Origin: Candidatus Accumulibacter cognatus
Lineage (GTDB): Bacteria > Pseudomonadota > Gammaproteobacteria > Burkholderiales > Rhodocyclaceae
DNA length: 64,000 bases
Assembly (NCBI GenBank): GCA_013414765.1
Contig: CP058708.1
Location: forward strand, 4,211,553-4,275,552
Reading direction: 5' to 3'
A model generated the notes under the pieces. That model searched no databases, had not been told where the DNA came from, and saw only the letters and a program-made list of their open reading frames with translations. The position numbers and the translations under genes are program-made. Positions 55,365 to 64,000 of this stretch are shown in pieces (the stretch's first letter is position 1; each line of letters opens with the position of its first letter).

Positions 55365-57553
55365 CACCGTTCGCTTTCCTCGCCACCTATGCCGCGCGCT
55401 TGTCCCGGCAGGCCACAGTGCAGCATCGGCCGCTCGCTGGTGCGCTGCAGGAATACGCCGGCGCCGGCGAGCGCAACGCCCTGCTCGGGTTGCTGCTGCC
55501 GATCCAGAAGGCTGCCGAGCACAGCCCATGGCTCAAGTCGCTGGTCGATTCGGGCGCCATTTTTCATCCGCTGGCCTGGACTCCGGCCGAAGCTTACCGC
55601 TTCCTGCAGGATGTTCCGGCCTTCGAGGCCAGCGGCGTGGTGGTGCGCATCCCGGACTGGTGGCGGCCGCGCCTGCCGCCGCGCCCGCAGATCGACATCC
55701 GTCTGGGTCACCAGGTCGCCGGGCTGGGCCTCGCTGCGATGATGGACTTCCGGGTCGATCTGACGCTCGACGGCGAAGCCCTCTCGGACGAGGAATGGCA
55801 GCAGGTGCTGGCCCCCGGTGAAGGGCTGATGCGCCTGAAGGGCCGCTGGGTGGAAGTCGATCGCGAGAAGTTGCAGTCGGTGCTCGAACACTGGCAGGAG
55901 GTGCGGCGATCGGCGGGCGAGGGCATTTCCTTCCTCCAGGGCATGCGCTTGCTGGCTGGCGCCACCCTCGACGGTGACGCGGCGGACGACTTGCCCGCGG
56001 GCACCGCCGAGTGGTCGAAAGTGATCCCCGGCGAATGGATGAGGGGCGTTCTGGAGGGGCTGCGCGGCACACAAGCGGGGGCTGACCCCGGCCCCGAGCT
56101 GAAGGCGCAATTGCGTCCCTACCAGCAGGCTGGCGTGCATTGGCTGTGGTGGCTCAATCGCCTCGGGCTCGGCGGCTGTCTGGCGGATGACATGGGGCTT
56201 GGCAAGACGGTGCAGGTGCTCGGCCTGCTGCTGCTCCTGAAGCGCGAAGGCGATCCGGGACCGCATCTGCTGGTGCTGCCCGCTTCGCTGATCGCCAACT
56301 GGCAAGCCGAGATCGAACGCTTTGCGCCGACCCTGCGGACGCTCATCGCGCACGCTTCAGCGTTGCCCGCCGGCGCACTGGCGACACTATCCGCCGCGCA
56401 GTTCGGCGGCGAAGGTGGCGTCGACCTGGTCATCACCAGCTACGGGACGCTGGCACGCACCAACTGGATGGCCGAAGTCTGCTGGTCGCTGGTCGTGCTC
56501 GACGAGGCACAGGCGATCAAGAATCCGGGCACGCGGCAGACCCGGGCGGTCAAACGGCTGCCCAGCCGCGTGCGCCTGGCGCTCACCGGCACGCCGGTGG
56601 AGAACCGGCTCGGTGACCTGTGGTCGCTGTTCGATTTCATCTGTCCGGGACTGCTCGGCTCAGCGCAGGCGTTCAGCCGATTCGCGCGCCGCCTCGCAGA
56701 AGACGAGCAGGCCGGTTACGCGCCACTGCGCAAGCTTGTGCAGCCCTACATCCTGCGACGTCTGAAGAGCGACCGGCAGATCATCGCTGATCTGCCCGAC
56801 AAGACCGAACTCAAGGCCTATTGCCCGCTGACCCAGGTGCAGGCCGCCCTCTACCAGGAGTCGGTGGCGACGCTGGTGCAGCAGATCGAAACACTCGACG
56901 GCATCCAGCGACGCGGCGTGGTGCTCGCCTTCCTGATGCGCTTCAAGCAGATCTGCAACCACCCCTCGCAATGGCTCGGTGACGGCGCCTACTTGCCCGG
57001 CGACAGCGGCAAGTTCTCGCGCCTGCGTGAATTGGCCGAAGCCATCGCGGCGCGCCAGGAGAAAGTCCTGGTGTTCACCCAGTTCCAGGAGATGACCGGG
57101 CCGCTGGCAGGATTCCTGCGGGAGATCTTTGGCCGACCAGGCCTGGTGCTGCATGGCGGAACGCCGGTGAAGGCGCGCCAGTCGCTGGTCGAAGCCTTCC
57201 AGCGTGAGTTTGGTCCGCCGTTCTTCGTCCTCTCGCTGAAGGCGGGTGGCACGGGTCTCAACCTCACTGCCGCCGCGCATGTCATTCATTTCGACCGTTG
57301 GTGGAACCCGGCGGTGGAAAATCAGGCGACCGACCGCGCCTACCGCATCGGGCAGAAGAAGAATGTCCTGGTGCACAAATTCATCTGCCGTGGTACGGTG
57401 GAAGAGAAGATCGATGCCCTGATCGAAACAAAACTGGGGCTGTCGAACGAGATCGTCGAGGGCGGCGCCGAAACGCTGCTGACCGAAATGAGCAGCGACG
57501 ACCTGTTGCGGCTGGTGTCGCTCGACCTGGAGAGAGCCATCGACGAGATTTGA
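54812..57553 (+). CDS. SNF2 family DEAD/DEAH-like helicase
   Basis: Intact 913-aa protein. An N-terminal region of about 430 residues (bacterial SNF2-associated) precedes the SNF2 ATPase: motif I DDMGLGKT with Lys465, motif Ia LLVLPASLIANW, motif II DEAQ at 564-567, LTGTPVENRLGDLWSLF, and helicase C-terminal lobe with KVLVFTQFQEM, LKAGGTGLNLTAA and HFDRWWNPAVENQATDRAYR. These proteins are DNA translocases; some act in phage defence, others in transcription or repair. The GTG start at 54812 follows AGGGG; ATG 54848 is an alternative. A SWIM-domain gene follows 42 bp downstream. Confidence 0.93.
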   Translation: MRDSGLPGSPHAMTGMALELAVSPDGHFYLETVACEFDLPDAAVARRIRKSFAAGGAAGLLDLGAIELASSLPPSLAYGRGLAHFFMARLCAIPDLESQWARAELPAPRDDLARLAAAAPPLTGAEYLDLERLEVLWADLRTVAREKIAAAGGSPHTWLKEAHPSWNLVGRVCFHLAENKNDERAPFAFLATYAARLSRQATVQHRPLAGALQEYAGAGERNALLGLLLPIQKAAEHSPWLKSLVDSGAIFHPLAWTPAEAYRFLQDVPAFEASGVVVRIPDWWRPRLPPRPQIDIRLGHQVAGLGLAAMMDFRVDLTLDGEALSDEEWQQVLAPGEGLMRLKGRWVEVDREKLQSVLEHWQEVRRSAGEGISFLQGMRLLAGATLDGDAADDLPAGTAEWSKVIPGEWMRGVLEGLRGTQAGADPGPELKAQLRPYQQAGVHWLWWLNRLGLGGCLADDMGLGKTVQVLGLLLLLKREGDPGPHLLVLPASLIANWQAEIERFAPTLRTLIAHASALPAGALATLSAAQFGGEGGVDLVITSYGTLARTNWMAEVCWSLVVLDEAQAIKNPGTRQTRAVKRLPSRVRLALTGTPVENRLGDLWSLFDFICPGLLGSAQAFSRFARRLAEDEQAGYAPLRKLVQPYILRRLKSDRQIIADLPDKTELKAYCPLTQVQAALYQESVATLVQQIETLDGIQRRGVVLAFLMRFKQICNHPSQWLGDGAYLPGDSGKFSRLRELAEAIAARQEKVLVFTQFQEMTGPLAGFLREIFGRPGLVLHGGTPVKARQSLVEAFQREFGPPFFVLSLKAGGTGLNLTAAAHVIHFDRWWNPAVENQATDRAYRIGQKKNVLVHKFICRGTVEEKIDALIETKLGLSNEIVEGGAETLLTEMSSDDLLRLVSLDLERAIDEI

Positions 57554-57595
57554 GCGGACCGACCGCACTGACACCAACGCATTGGAAGAGGCCAC

Positions 57596-58672
57596 ATGGG
57601 ACGTTATTCGAATGGCGGCTGGGCACCCTATGTCCCGGTTGCCGAACGGCGGCGCCAAGCCGCCCGAAAAACCAAACAGTTGAGCAATCAGGGTCACCTC
57701 TGCCAGCCCGTCACGATCCAGGGCCGCACGATTGCGCGCAGCTTCTGGGCCAAAGCCTGGTGCGACAACCTGGAGGCCTATAGTGACTACGAGAACCGCC
57801 TGCCGCGCGGACGTACCTATGTGCGCAACGGCTCGGTGGTCGATCTGAGGATCGCGCCGGGCAGGGTCAGCGCGCTGGTCTCGGGCTCCGAGATCTATAC
57901 CGTCGAAATCACGGTGCGGCCGCTGGAAGCGGCGCTCTGGCAGGCGATCATCAAGGAATGCGCCGGCCAGATCGGCTCGCTGGTGGAACTGCTGCAGGGC
58001 AGGCTCTCGGACGCCGTGATGGCGGTTGTCACCCGCGCTGGCAGCGGGCTGTTTCCCACACCGAAGCAGATTGCCTTCGACTGTTCCTGTCCGGACGGTG
58101 CTTACCTGTGCAAGCACGTCGCCGCCACACTCTACGGGGTCGGCGCTCGCCTCGATCAGCAACCGGAGTTGCTTTTTCTGCTGCGCCACATGGACCCGCA
58201 GGAACTGATCCTGCAGGCGGGTAGCGTGCCGGTGGCGCCGTCCGGACTGGAGCAGGGACAGCGGCTCGATAGCCCGGATCTCGGAAGCCTGTTCGGCATC
58301 GAACTGGACGAGGCGCCGCTGTCGGGTGAACTCTCCTCGGCACACGAATCGGCCGCACCAGGAACGGAAGAGACCGCTGCCAGGCCCAGCATTCGAACCT
58401 GCGCGCCGGCGAAGCCCGATTCGCGGCCGTCCGTCCTGAAGGCTCCGACTGTGCCAGCCAGCAAGAAGCCCGCCATGGAGACCGTGACGATGTCACGCAA
58501 CAGCGTCAAACGGGTCACTGCGCGTCAGTTGACCGCGCGTGGCATCCCACACTACATGCTGCAGAACTGGCTGACTGCTGGCGTGCTGGAGCGCACCTCG
58601 GTGCGCGGCGAGTACCAGACCACGGCGCAGACGGAAGAGCGTATCGCGCGTTACCTCAATCGCTCGAAGTGA
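57596..58672 (+). CDS. SWIM zinc-finger protein
   Basis: Protein of 358 aa. The N-terminal part (SFWAKAWCDNLEAYSDYENR) matches the conserved head of bacterial SWIM proteins. The SWIM motif C-x-C-x6-C-x-H is formed by Cys163, Cys165, Cys172 and His174 (DCSCPDGAYLCKH). A Pro/Ala-rich linker (about 220-300) leads to a C-terminal helix-turn-helix-like segment (VTARQLTARGIPHYMLQNWL). Bacterial SWIM proteins are regularly encoded next to SNF2 helicases, as here, and probably act with them on nucleic acid. Confidence 0.9.
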   Translation: MGRYSNGGWAPYVPVAERRRQAARKTKQLSNQGHLCQPVTIQGRTIARSFWAKAWCDNLEAYSDYENRLPRGRTYVRNGSVVDLRIAPGRVSALVSGSEIYTVEITVRPLEAALWQAIIKECAGQIGSLVELLQGRLSDAVMAVVTRAGSGLFPTPKQIAFDCSCPDGAYLCKHVAATLYGVGARLDQQPELLFLLRHMDPQELILQAGSVPVAPSGLEQGQRLDSPDLGSLFGIELDEAPLSGELSSAHESAAPGTEETAARPSIRTCAPAKPDSRPSVLKAPTVPASKKPAMETVTMSRNSVKRVTARQLTARGIPHYMLQNWLTAGVLERTSVRGEYQTTAQTEERIARYLNRSK

Positions 58673-58676
58673 TCAA

Positions 58677-58883
58677 GTTGTTGTCGTAATGACGGCTGGT
58701 TCCAGCGTCCAAGGCGACGAGTTGGAGTCCGTCCACCATGCGGGCGAGGCGTGCGGCGTTTTTCTCTCGATGCCGGCTTTTTTCCACGCCTTGCCCCAGT
58801 TCACCCAATACTACGGGCGAGAGTATGAGTTCGGACAGAGGCGTTTTTTCCAGTTTGTTGCGTATCTGTTCCACGCCCTTCAT
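58677..58883 (-). pseudogene. VapC-like PIN toxin remnant
   Basis: The minus-strand frame reads SELILSPVVLGELGQGVEKS and GLQLVALDAGTSRHY, the central part of a VapC toxin. The N-terminal DTN active-site segment and the C-terminal half with the remaining acidic residues are missing. It is cut at the end of the SWIM gene, into which the open frame runs. Confidence 0.55.
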
Positions 58884-58927
58884 GCCGGCGATAATAAGAG
58901 GAGGCGTTCCAGCGTCGCGCTGCCCGA

Positions 58928-59200
58928 TACGCCTGGGCGCTGCGTCTCGCGCGGATCGAGGAGGTCTTTCCGATCGTCTGCCCACGCTGCGGCGGCGAGA
59001 GGCGAATCATCGCCTTCCTCACCAACGCCGGCGCCATGCGCGACATCCTGACCCCTATCGGCGAGCCCACATCGCCACCAGGCCTGATGCCCGCCCGTGC
59101 GCTACCGCTCTGGGAGAGGCTCGACGCCACCCTGGGCGAAGACGACCCGCAGGCTCAACCGGCGCCGGAGTACGAATTTGACCGGCGTATCGCCTGGTAG
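58928..59200 (+). pseudogene. IS91 family transposase C-terminal fragment
   Basis: 91 codons reading YAWALRLARIEEVFPIVCPR, CGGERRIIAFLTNAGAMRDI, PIGEPTSPPGLMPARALPLW and a final PEYEFDRRIAW, the typical C-terminus of IS91/IS801-type transposases with the CPRCG zinc-like pair. No start or catalytic Tyr part is present upstream; the preceding sequence belongs to the VapC remnant. Probably a one-ended transposition leftover. Confidence 0.65.
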
Positions 59201-59391
59201 GTGCGGGAAGGGAGTCGCCATGCGCAAAGGTCCAGACTGAAGCGAGACGAGCCGTCATCGCCCGTCGTGGGACGACTTCTGCCTTGCAAATATAGAGATT
59301 GACGCTCCTTGATGGAGACTCATACACTCTCGTCGGTGCCGTCGGATTTCCTATCCTTTGGCTTGTTCTTCTGGTCCTGGAGGTCGTCGTG

Positions 59392-60285
59392 ATGCGTCCG
59401 TTGCTGCGTGTGTTTCGTGTATGGTTTCTCGTCGCCGTGGCGGCATTCTGGCCGTCGGCACACGCCGCTTTGGGGGATGTCAGCTACGACCCGCACCCCG
59501 CCTTGATCGATGAGGACGAGGTTGCCCAGTTCGATGCGTTCAATTTCCTTGCGGAGGCTGTCGTCACATCCAGTGGCGGCGCGTCGGCTCGCCAGGACTT
59601 CGAGCGTGGTTTCGCCAACGCTCAGGTGCTCACGGACTGGGTGCGGCTGGGCGACAACCGGGTGCGCTTGGGTTTTGGCGACAGCCTGGCGCGGATCGAC
59701 TGGCACAGCCGAATCGGCCAGATCGATCCCGGCGCCACAGCGTTCGGGCTATTCCATCCGCACGGCACCTACGGCAATGCGCCGGGCGTGGCCGGCGACC
59801 CGCGCAACTTTATTGCCGACCACTACTTCCTGACCGCCGATGCCGTTCCGGGTGAAGCGAAACCCTATTTCGTGATGCAGTTCGAGCGGCCGATCGTCTT
59901 TGTCGCGCTGTCGGTCAGCGACTACACCAGTGGCGTCGGCGGCAGCCGCCGTTTCGATCTGCTGGTTGGCGACGACCTGGCAAGCGCCGTGGCGCTGCCG
60001 GAATACGGTCACAGGCGGGATTTCACCTTTCCGTCGGACGAGCTCATCGACGGGGGCTTCTTCCACGTGGTCGGCAACGGCAAAGGGGTTTGGTCGCCCA
60101 GCGTTTCCAACCGCTATCCCCGCTTCAATTTCGCCGTCCTGCGTCTTGATCCGGCCGACGCAACGGTCGGTTTCGACAACCTGATAGTGGTCAATGCGGT
60201 TCCCCAGCCAGGCGTTCTGGCGCTGCTGCTTGCCGGACTTGGAGCGTTGGCCGCGACCTGGCGTCGGCCAGCGGCAAGGACATAG
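59392..60285 (+). CDS. PEP-CTERM sorting domain protein
   Basis: Exported protein of 297 aa. Signal peptide MRPLLRVFRVWFLVAVAAFW ends near SAHA; ATG 59392 follows GGAGG and is chosen over 59299. The body is rich in beta-strand-like sequence with no recognised enzyme domain. The C-terminus has the sorting signal VPQP, a TM helix (GVLALLLAGLGALAATW) and an Arg-rich tail, so it should be processed by an EpsH/XrtA-type exosortase and placed at the cell surface or in extracellular polymer. The exosortase is not in the window. Confidence 0.88.
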   Translation: MRPLLRVFRVWFLVAVAAFWPSAHAALGDVSYDPHPALIDEDEVAQFDAFNFLAEAVVTSSGGASARQDFERGFANAQVLTDWVRLGDNRVRLGFGDSLARIDWHSRIGQIDPGATAFGLFHPHGTYGNAPGVAGDPRNFIADHYFLTADAVPGEAKPYFVMQFERPIVFVALSVSDYTSGVGGSRRFDLLVGDDLASAVALPEYGHRRDFTFPSDELIDGGFFHVVGNGKGVWSPSVSNRYPRFNFAVLRLDPADATVGFDNLIVVNAVPQPGVLALLLAGLGALAATWRRPAART

Positions 60286-60695
60286 ACCAAGTCGGGCGCG
60301 CGCTGACGACGCTGCGGGTGGCGGCGCATCACGATTGCTTCTGGCAGGCTGAGAGGCTAGCTTTTGGCAAGGGCGTAGCGACCGTCGCTTACCTGTCACA
60401 GGTGCTGTCGGGGCGCGATTCGAGGCCTTGTTCCTGCACCTCCGGATGCCAATTCCTCGTTTGACCGGGGCTGTCGGCGCCACAAGATATACTCGCGGTC
60501 GTTCTCATGCTGACCTCGATGTCGAAATGACGCTGGCGCCGTGAAGCGGCGCGTACGATTCGAGCCCTTCCCGGGTCCGCCGATGTTCCGGAGGGGTAGG
60601 GGGATGCGCGCACTTCAACGTCACCCTGCAGGGCGGTGCCGGGCTGCGAATGATTGCAAGATCTGACCACCCCCTGACTCTGCCCCTGTGCCCCG
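60286..60695. other. Intergenic region, no gene recognised
   Basis: About 410 bp between the PEP-CTERM gene and the broken TPR gene. ORFs here are in the wrong phase or unsupported. No terminator or tRNA was recognised. Confidence 0.5.
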
Positions 60696-63282
60696 TCATC
60701 CGCTCCGTGTCCGGCGGCGGCGCGGTGCTTCGGCCGGTTCCGGCAGGTCGCGGAGGCGCCGCACCCAGAGCGCGATGTCCGGGTCCATCCGTGCCAGGAC
60801 CGCTTGCGGGTTCCTGGCTTCGTCCACTTGCGCCAGCGTCCGCAGCAGGGTTGCTTGCTGCGGCGCTTCGGCAGCCAGTTCCGGAGTCAGCAGCCCCGCG
60901 ACGTCGCGCAGCAGCCCTGGGTCCTGGCAATCCCGAGCGAACGCTGCGATGATCCCCGAAAGCGCGGAATCCGGAGCGCTGTCGGCGCCAGGCGCGGCAG
61001 GCAGGCGAAGCACGCGCGGCAAGATGCCGCGCGCCGCCGCGAAACCTGCCGCCCGACCTTCCGCCGCCGCCACCCGTGCGACGGCCGCACCGATGGCGCC
61101 GTCGTCGAAGAAGTGGGAACCAGCCAGACGGTCCGCATGAGCAGCCAGCAGTGCATCCAGCCCTTCCCAGGCACGCGCACGGGTCGCGGCCGCGAACAGC
61201 TCTCCGAGCCAGAGCGTCCACACGGGCCTCTGATCTTTTTGCGGCGTTTTCTCGTGCCTGTCCACCCAACTGGCAAAAGCCTGGATGGCTTCGGGTGAGG
61301 ACACGTGCGCGGCCGACTCGATCGCGGCAAATGCCGCATATTGCATCGCCCAGCCATCCGATATCGATTGCGCCAAGGCGAACGACCGCAGGGCCTCGGA
61401 CACCGCCTCTCAGTGCCGACCCAAGGCGCCGAGCGAACGGGCGGCAAGTCGCAGGGCTACGGCCTGTTCGCCGACCTCTCCCGCACGCGCGGCCCATCTC
61501 GGCGGCCTCGCGCGCTGTCGCGATGGCCTCCTCGTGCCGACCCGACTCGCCGAGCGAAAAGGCAGCATGCCGCAGGGTTTCGGCCTGTCCGCCGACCTCC
61601 CCCGCCCGGGCGGCCAGCTCGGCGGCCTCGCGTGCCGTCGCGATGGCCTCCTCATGCCGACCCGACTGGCCGAGCGAAAAGGCGGCACACCGCAGGGCTA
61701 CGGCCTGTCCGCCGACCTCCCCCGCCCGCGCGGCCAGCTCGGCGGCCTTGCGCGCCGTCGCGATGGCCTCCTCGTGCCGACCCGACTGGCCGAGAACCCA
61801 GGCACGACAGCGGAGCGCCAATGCTCGCAAGGATTCGGGCAGTTCGGCCGGGAGGGCCGCAGCGGCCGTCGCCCAGCAGCGAATCGCGCCGGTCCTGTCG
61901 CCGCTCAGATGGAACAGGAGAACACCCCGTTCGACGTGCAGCAGAAGCTGTGCCGCCGAATCCACATTTGCCGCGATCTCTTGGGCCAGCCGCTCGTCTG
62001 CTTCCGCCACCAACTCGAGGCGCACTAGCGCCTGGGCGGCGATGATCGCGCCGGCGGCCCGGGCGATGGGGGTTTCCGGCTTCCAGCGGTCGATCTGGTG
62101 GGCAATGTCTTCGGGGCGATCCTCCAGATCGCGCAGTATCCGCTCGATCGGCACCGGCATCGCTTCGCCGCAGCAGCGTGCGAGCCGTTGCAGGCGCGCG
62201 CCGAAACGCAGCACGCAGGCGTTGAACGCCGTACCCGGTGCGCCGCTGCCGCGCGCTAGGTCGGCGAAGATTCGCGCTTCGGCGGGCCGGCCCGCGTTCA
62301 GGTGTTGCATGGCCTGCGCCTTCTGTTCCGCGCGCGAGTAGAAGGCGAGCATGAAGTCGAGGATGGTGGCGAGCGGCGTTTTCAGCGCGAGCTGGTAACC
62401 CTGGCGCAGGCGGTAGAAATGCACGAACACGCGGTCGGTGACGCGGTACAGCGTTTCACGGCCGTCCAGCGCGGGCAGGCCGCGAATGATGTCGGCGCGC
62501 TGCAAGCCCTGCATCACCCGGGCGATGTCGGATCCCCCCCGCGCCGACGCGCTGGGCCAGTTCGGTCTGCGACGCCGGCTCGCCGCCCCGGACGAGCGCG
62601 TCGAGCAAGCCCTGGGCCAGGCCGGGCAAGTCGTCGATGCGGCGCCGGTAGTAGTCGGCCAGCTTGTCGGCCAGCGCGTTCATGGTGCCGGCCACCGACA
62701 GCGCATCCTGCGTTTCCAGCACGTCGGCGAGCAGTTGCGCCAGGCGCGGGTTGCCGCCGATGAAGTCGGCCTCGGCGCGCGCCTTGGCCTCCGCCGCCGC
62801 GTCGAGCGGCACCACCTCCTCGGCCTTGCGGTCACGGTTGAGGTAGCGGTTGAAGTAGACGATGCAGGTTCCTGCTCGGGGTCGGGCCACTGGAACATGG
62901 CCCCCGACCAGCTTTGATCCTGGCCGGTGCGCAGGTCGGCGATCCGCTGGGCGATATAGGCCGGCAGCGCGTGCGGATTGCGCGTCAGGTTATGCTGCTC
63001 CTCTGGCAGGAGCACGAAGGGGATCGGCATGCCCCGCGCGGCGGCGAGCTGCGCGGTCTCGATCTGCACCAGACGCACCACGAAGGACTTGCCGAAACCG
63101 CGCGGGCCGTAAATCACGACGTGCTGCAAGGCGCCGGGCGCGGTGGCGAGACTGCGCCGAACGGCGTCCATCACCCGGCCCGTTTCCTTCTCGCGACCCG
63201 TGGCGAGCATCCGGATGGCCTCGTCGCTCATCCGATGGGTCATGAAAGTCTGCACGAGCGGGGATGCAGGCGAGTCCATCAT
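60696..63282 (-). pseudogene. ATPase-TPR protein, broken by three frameshifts and a stop
   Basis: About 860 codons from ATG 63282. The N-terminal ATPase reads HVVIYGPRGFGKSFVVRLVQ (Walker A) and PIPFVLLPEEQHNL. After a shift near 62868 it continues TCIVYFNRYLNRD and IGGNPRLAQLLADVLETQD, and after a one-base gain in a G7 run near 62532 as SDIARVMQGLQRADIIRGLP. A helical and TPR region follows (LGQSGRHEEAIATAR repeats). Another one-base gain near 61496 and a TGA near 61409 precede the C-terminal 235 codons. All three shifts are single-base, two in homopolymers, so sequencing error is possible for some. It starts within the stop of the upstream ATPase gene. Confidence 0.75.
61427..61787 (-). repeat. 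Three near-identical 120-bp tandem repeats encoding TPR units
   Basis: Three consecutive units of about 120 bp (40 aa each; 61427-61547, 61548-61667, 61668-61787) encode near-identical TPR-like segments (GRHEEAIATAREAAELAARA, GEVGGQAVALRCAAFSLGQS). The copy with the one-base gain is 121 bp. Nucleotide identity this high points to recent expansion. Confidence 0.8.
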
Positions 63283-64000
63283 GCCAGTCGCGACCGTTTC
63301 CACCACAGCCTGGCCAGACGCGAGGCGGGCCGCCAGGTCCGGTTGGCGTCGGCGTCTTCGCTGAAGTGGATGAAGCCGTCTTCGACCAGCATGTCCAGAA
63401 ATCCGGCGAGACCGATACGGGAGTAGCCCTCGGCCAGTTCGAGGTCGTCCAGCGGGGTTCAGTCCGCCGCCTCCATGATCCGTTTCAGGACCGGAACCAC
63501 CAGCTTTCACTGACCATCCTTGTCGATCTCGCCGTAGAACTTGAATCGCTTGTTGAACTGGTTATAGAAATCGTCGTGCAGAACCGGGCGCACGTAGTGG
63601 GCAAACATCCCGGCGAAGTCTCCTGGTGGCGGCGGCGACTGGATGCCGATCTCCAGCAGGCCCTTGACCAGAAAACTCGGATAGAGCACGCCACATTCCT
63701 CGATGAATTTGCCCGTGTGCTCGTCTCTCCAGCGGCCTTGCGACAGTTTTTCCGCCGCCTGGCGGATGAACTCCCGCGCTTCGTCGTCGCTGAGTTCGGG
63801 TACGTCGAAGGGCTGCGAGTCATTGAGATGGTCGCCGGTGAGCTGATAGCGGCGCGACAGGGCGGTGACGCCGATCGAGCCGGTCAGCAGCATCTTCATG
63901 CCGGCAGCGCGCCATTCGCGCATGGCGGCGAGCAGTTGATCGATTTCGTCCCGCCCTTCCGGGGTTCGTTCCAGAATGTTCTTCAAAAACAGCGAAAATT
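63279..64000 (-). pseudogene. ATPase-like protein, C-terminal part with two in-frame stops (partial)
   Basis: Open to the right window edge, where the frame reads FSLFLKNILERTPEGRDEID. It contains LLTGSIGVTALSRRYQL and FDVPELSDDEAREFI, the sensor and lid-like region of an archaeal-type/AAA ATPase; the Walker A lies outside. The frame meets TGA at about 63508 and again at about 63460, yet coherent sequence continues between and after them (KLVVPVLKRIMEAA, TPLDDLELAEGYSRIGLAGF, EDGFIHFSEDADANRTWRPA) to a TGA at 63279 that overlaps the next gene's start (ATGA). The two premature stops suggest decay. Confidence 0.65.

Noticed and set aside
61427-61787. Regular 120-bp repeats considered as a CRISPR array
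   Set aside because: Units are contiguous without unique spacers and encode TPR segments in frame.
61076-62341. A 421-codon plus-strand frame over the TPR region
   Set aside because: Low-complexity Arg/Ala/Ser-rich shadow of the repeat-containing minus-strand gene.

Overview
The window looks like the chromosome of a motile, flagellated betaproteobacterium, most likely in or near the Candidatus Accumulibacter / Rhodocyclales group. This is inferred from GC-rich coding, the gene order cheY-cheZ-cheA-flhB-flhA-flhF-flhG-fliA followed by a second MotA/MotB-type pair, the clpS-clpA, moaC, bepA and tusA neighbourhood, a PEP-CTERM protein, and a heavy IS load. No rRNA or tRNA gene and no CRISPR array was seen.

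Layout. 1-16.7 kb: the end of a class III nucleotidyl cyclase, a chemoreceptor behind a sigma28-like promoter, two tandem cheV genes, cheY, cheZ, cheA, then the flagellar export/placement/sigma/motor block flhB-flhA-flhF-flhG-fliA-motC-motD, closed by a convergent FGE-fold protein. 17.0-22.9 kb: an IS island. It holds an IS903-type element with a perfect 9-bp target duplication, then an IS5-type element that has been entered by an ISAzo13-type and an IS66-type element (both with target duplications), then a 99-bp MITE-like element whose ends match the IS5 element. 22.9-33.3 kb: housekeeping genes (nnrS, gcvR-like, ankyrin protein, rraA, clpA, clpS, a cold-shock gene, moaC, bepA, tusA, a pabB-pabC fusion). 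33.4-45.5 kb: oadG/oadB, two sensor-kinase/FixJ-type regulator pairs, a dead IS4-type element, a YdjM-like hydrolase and a large 2OG-Fe(II) oxygenase.

45.7-51.3 kb: a phosphate-uptake operon pstS-phoU-pstC-pstA-pstB-pstB. Its two ATPases have complementary defects in their catalytic motifs, as expected of an asymmetric heterodimer with one working ATP site. Its PhoU carries a C-terminal low-molecular-weight-phosphatase/ArsC-like domain without the catalytic Cys and Arg. This is the most interesting system in the window.

51.3-64 kb: an accessory region with a decayed partial duplicate of an intact SNF2 helicase gene, the intact helicase with a SWIM-domain partner, a PIN toxin-antitoxin pair, fragments of several transposases and another PIN toxin, possible group II intron 3' ends, a PEP-CTERM protein, and a two-gene ATPase/TPR system broken by frameshifts and stops. 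Several frameshifts fall in homopolymers, so some apparent pseudogenes could be sequencing errors.
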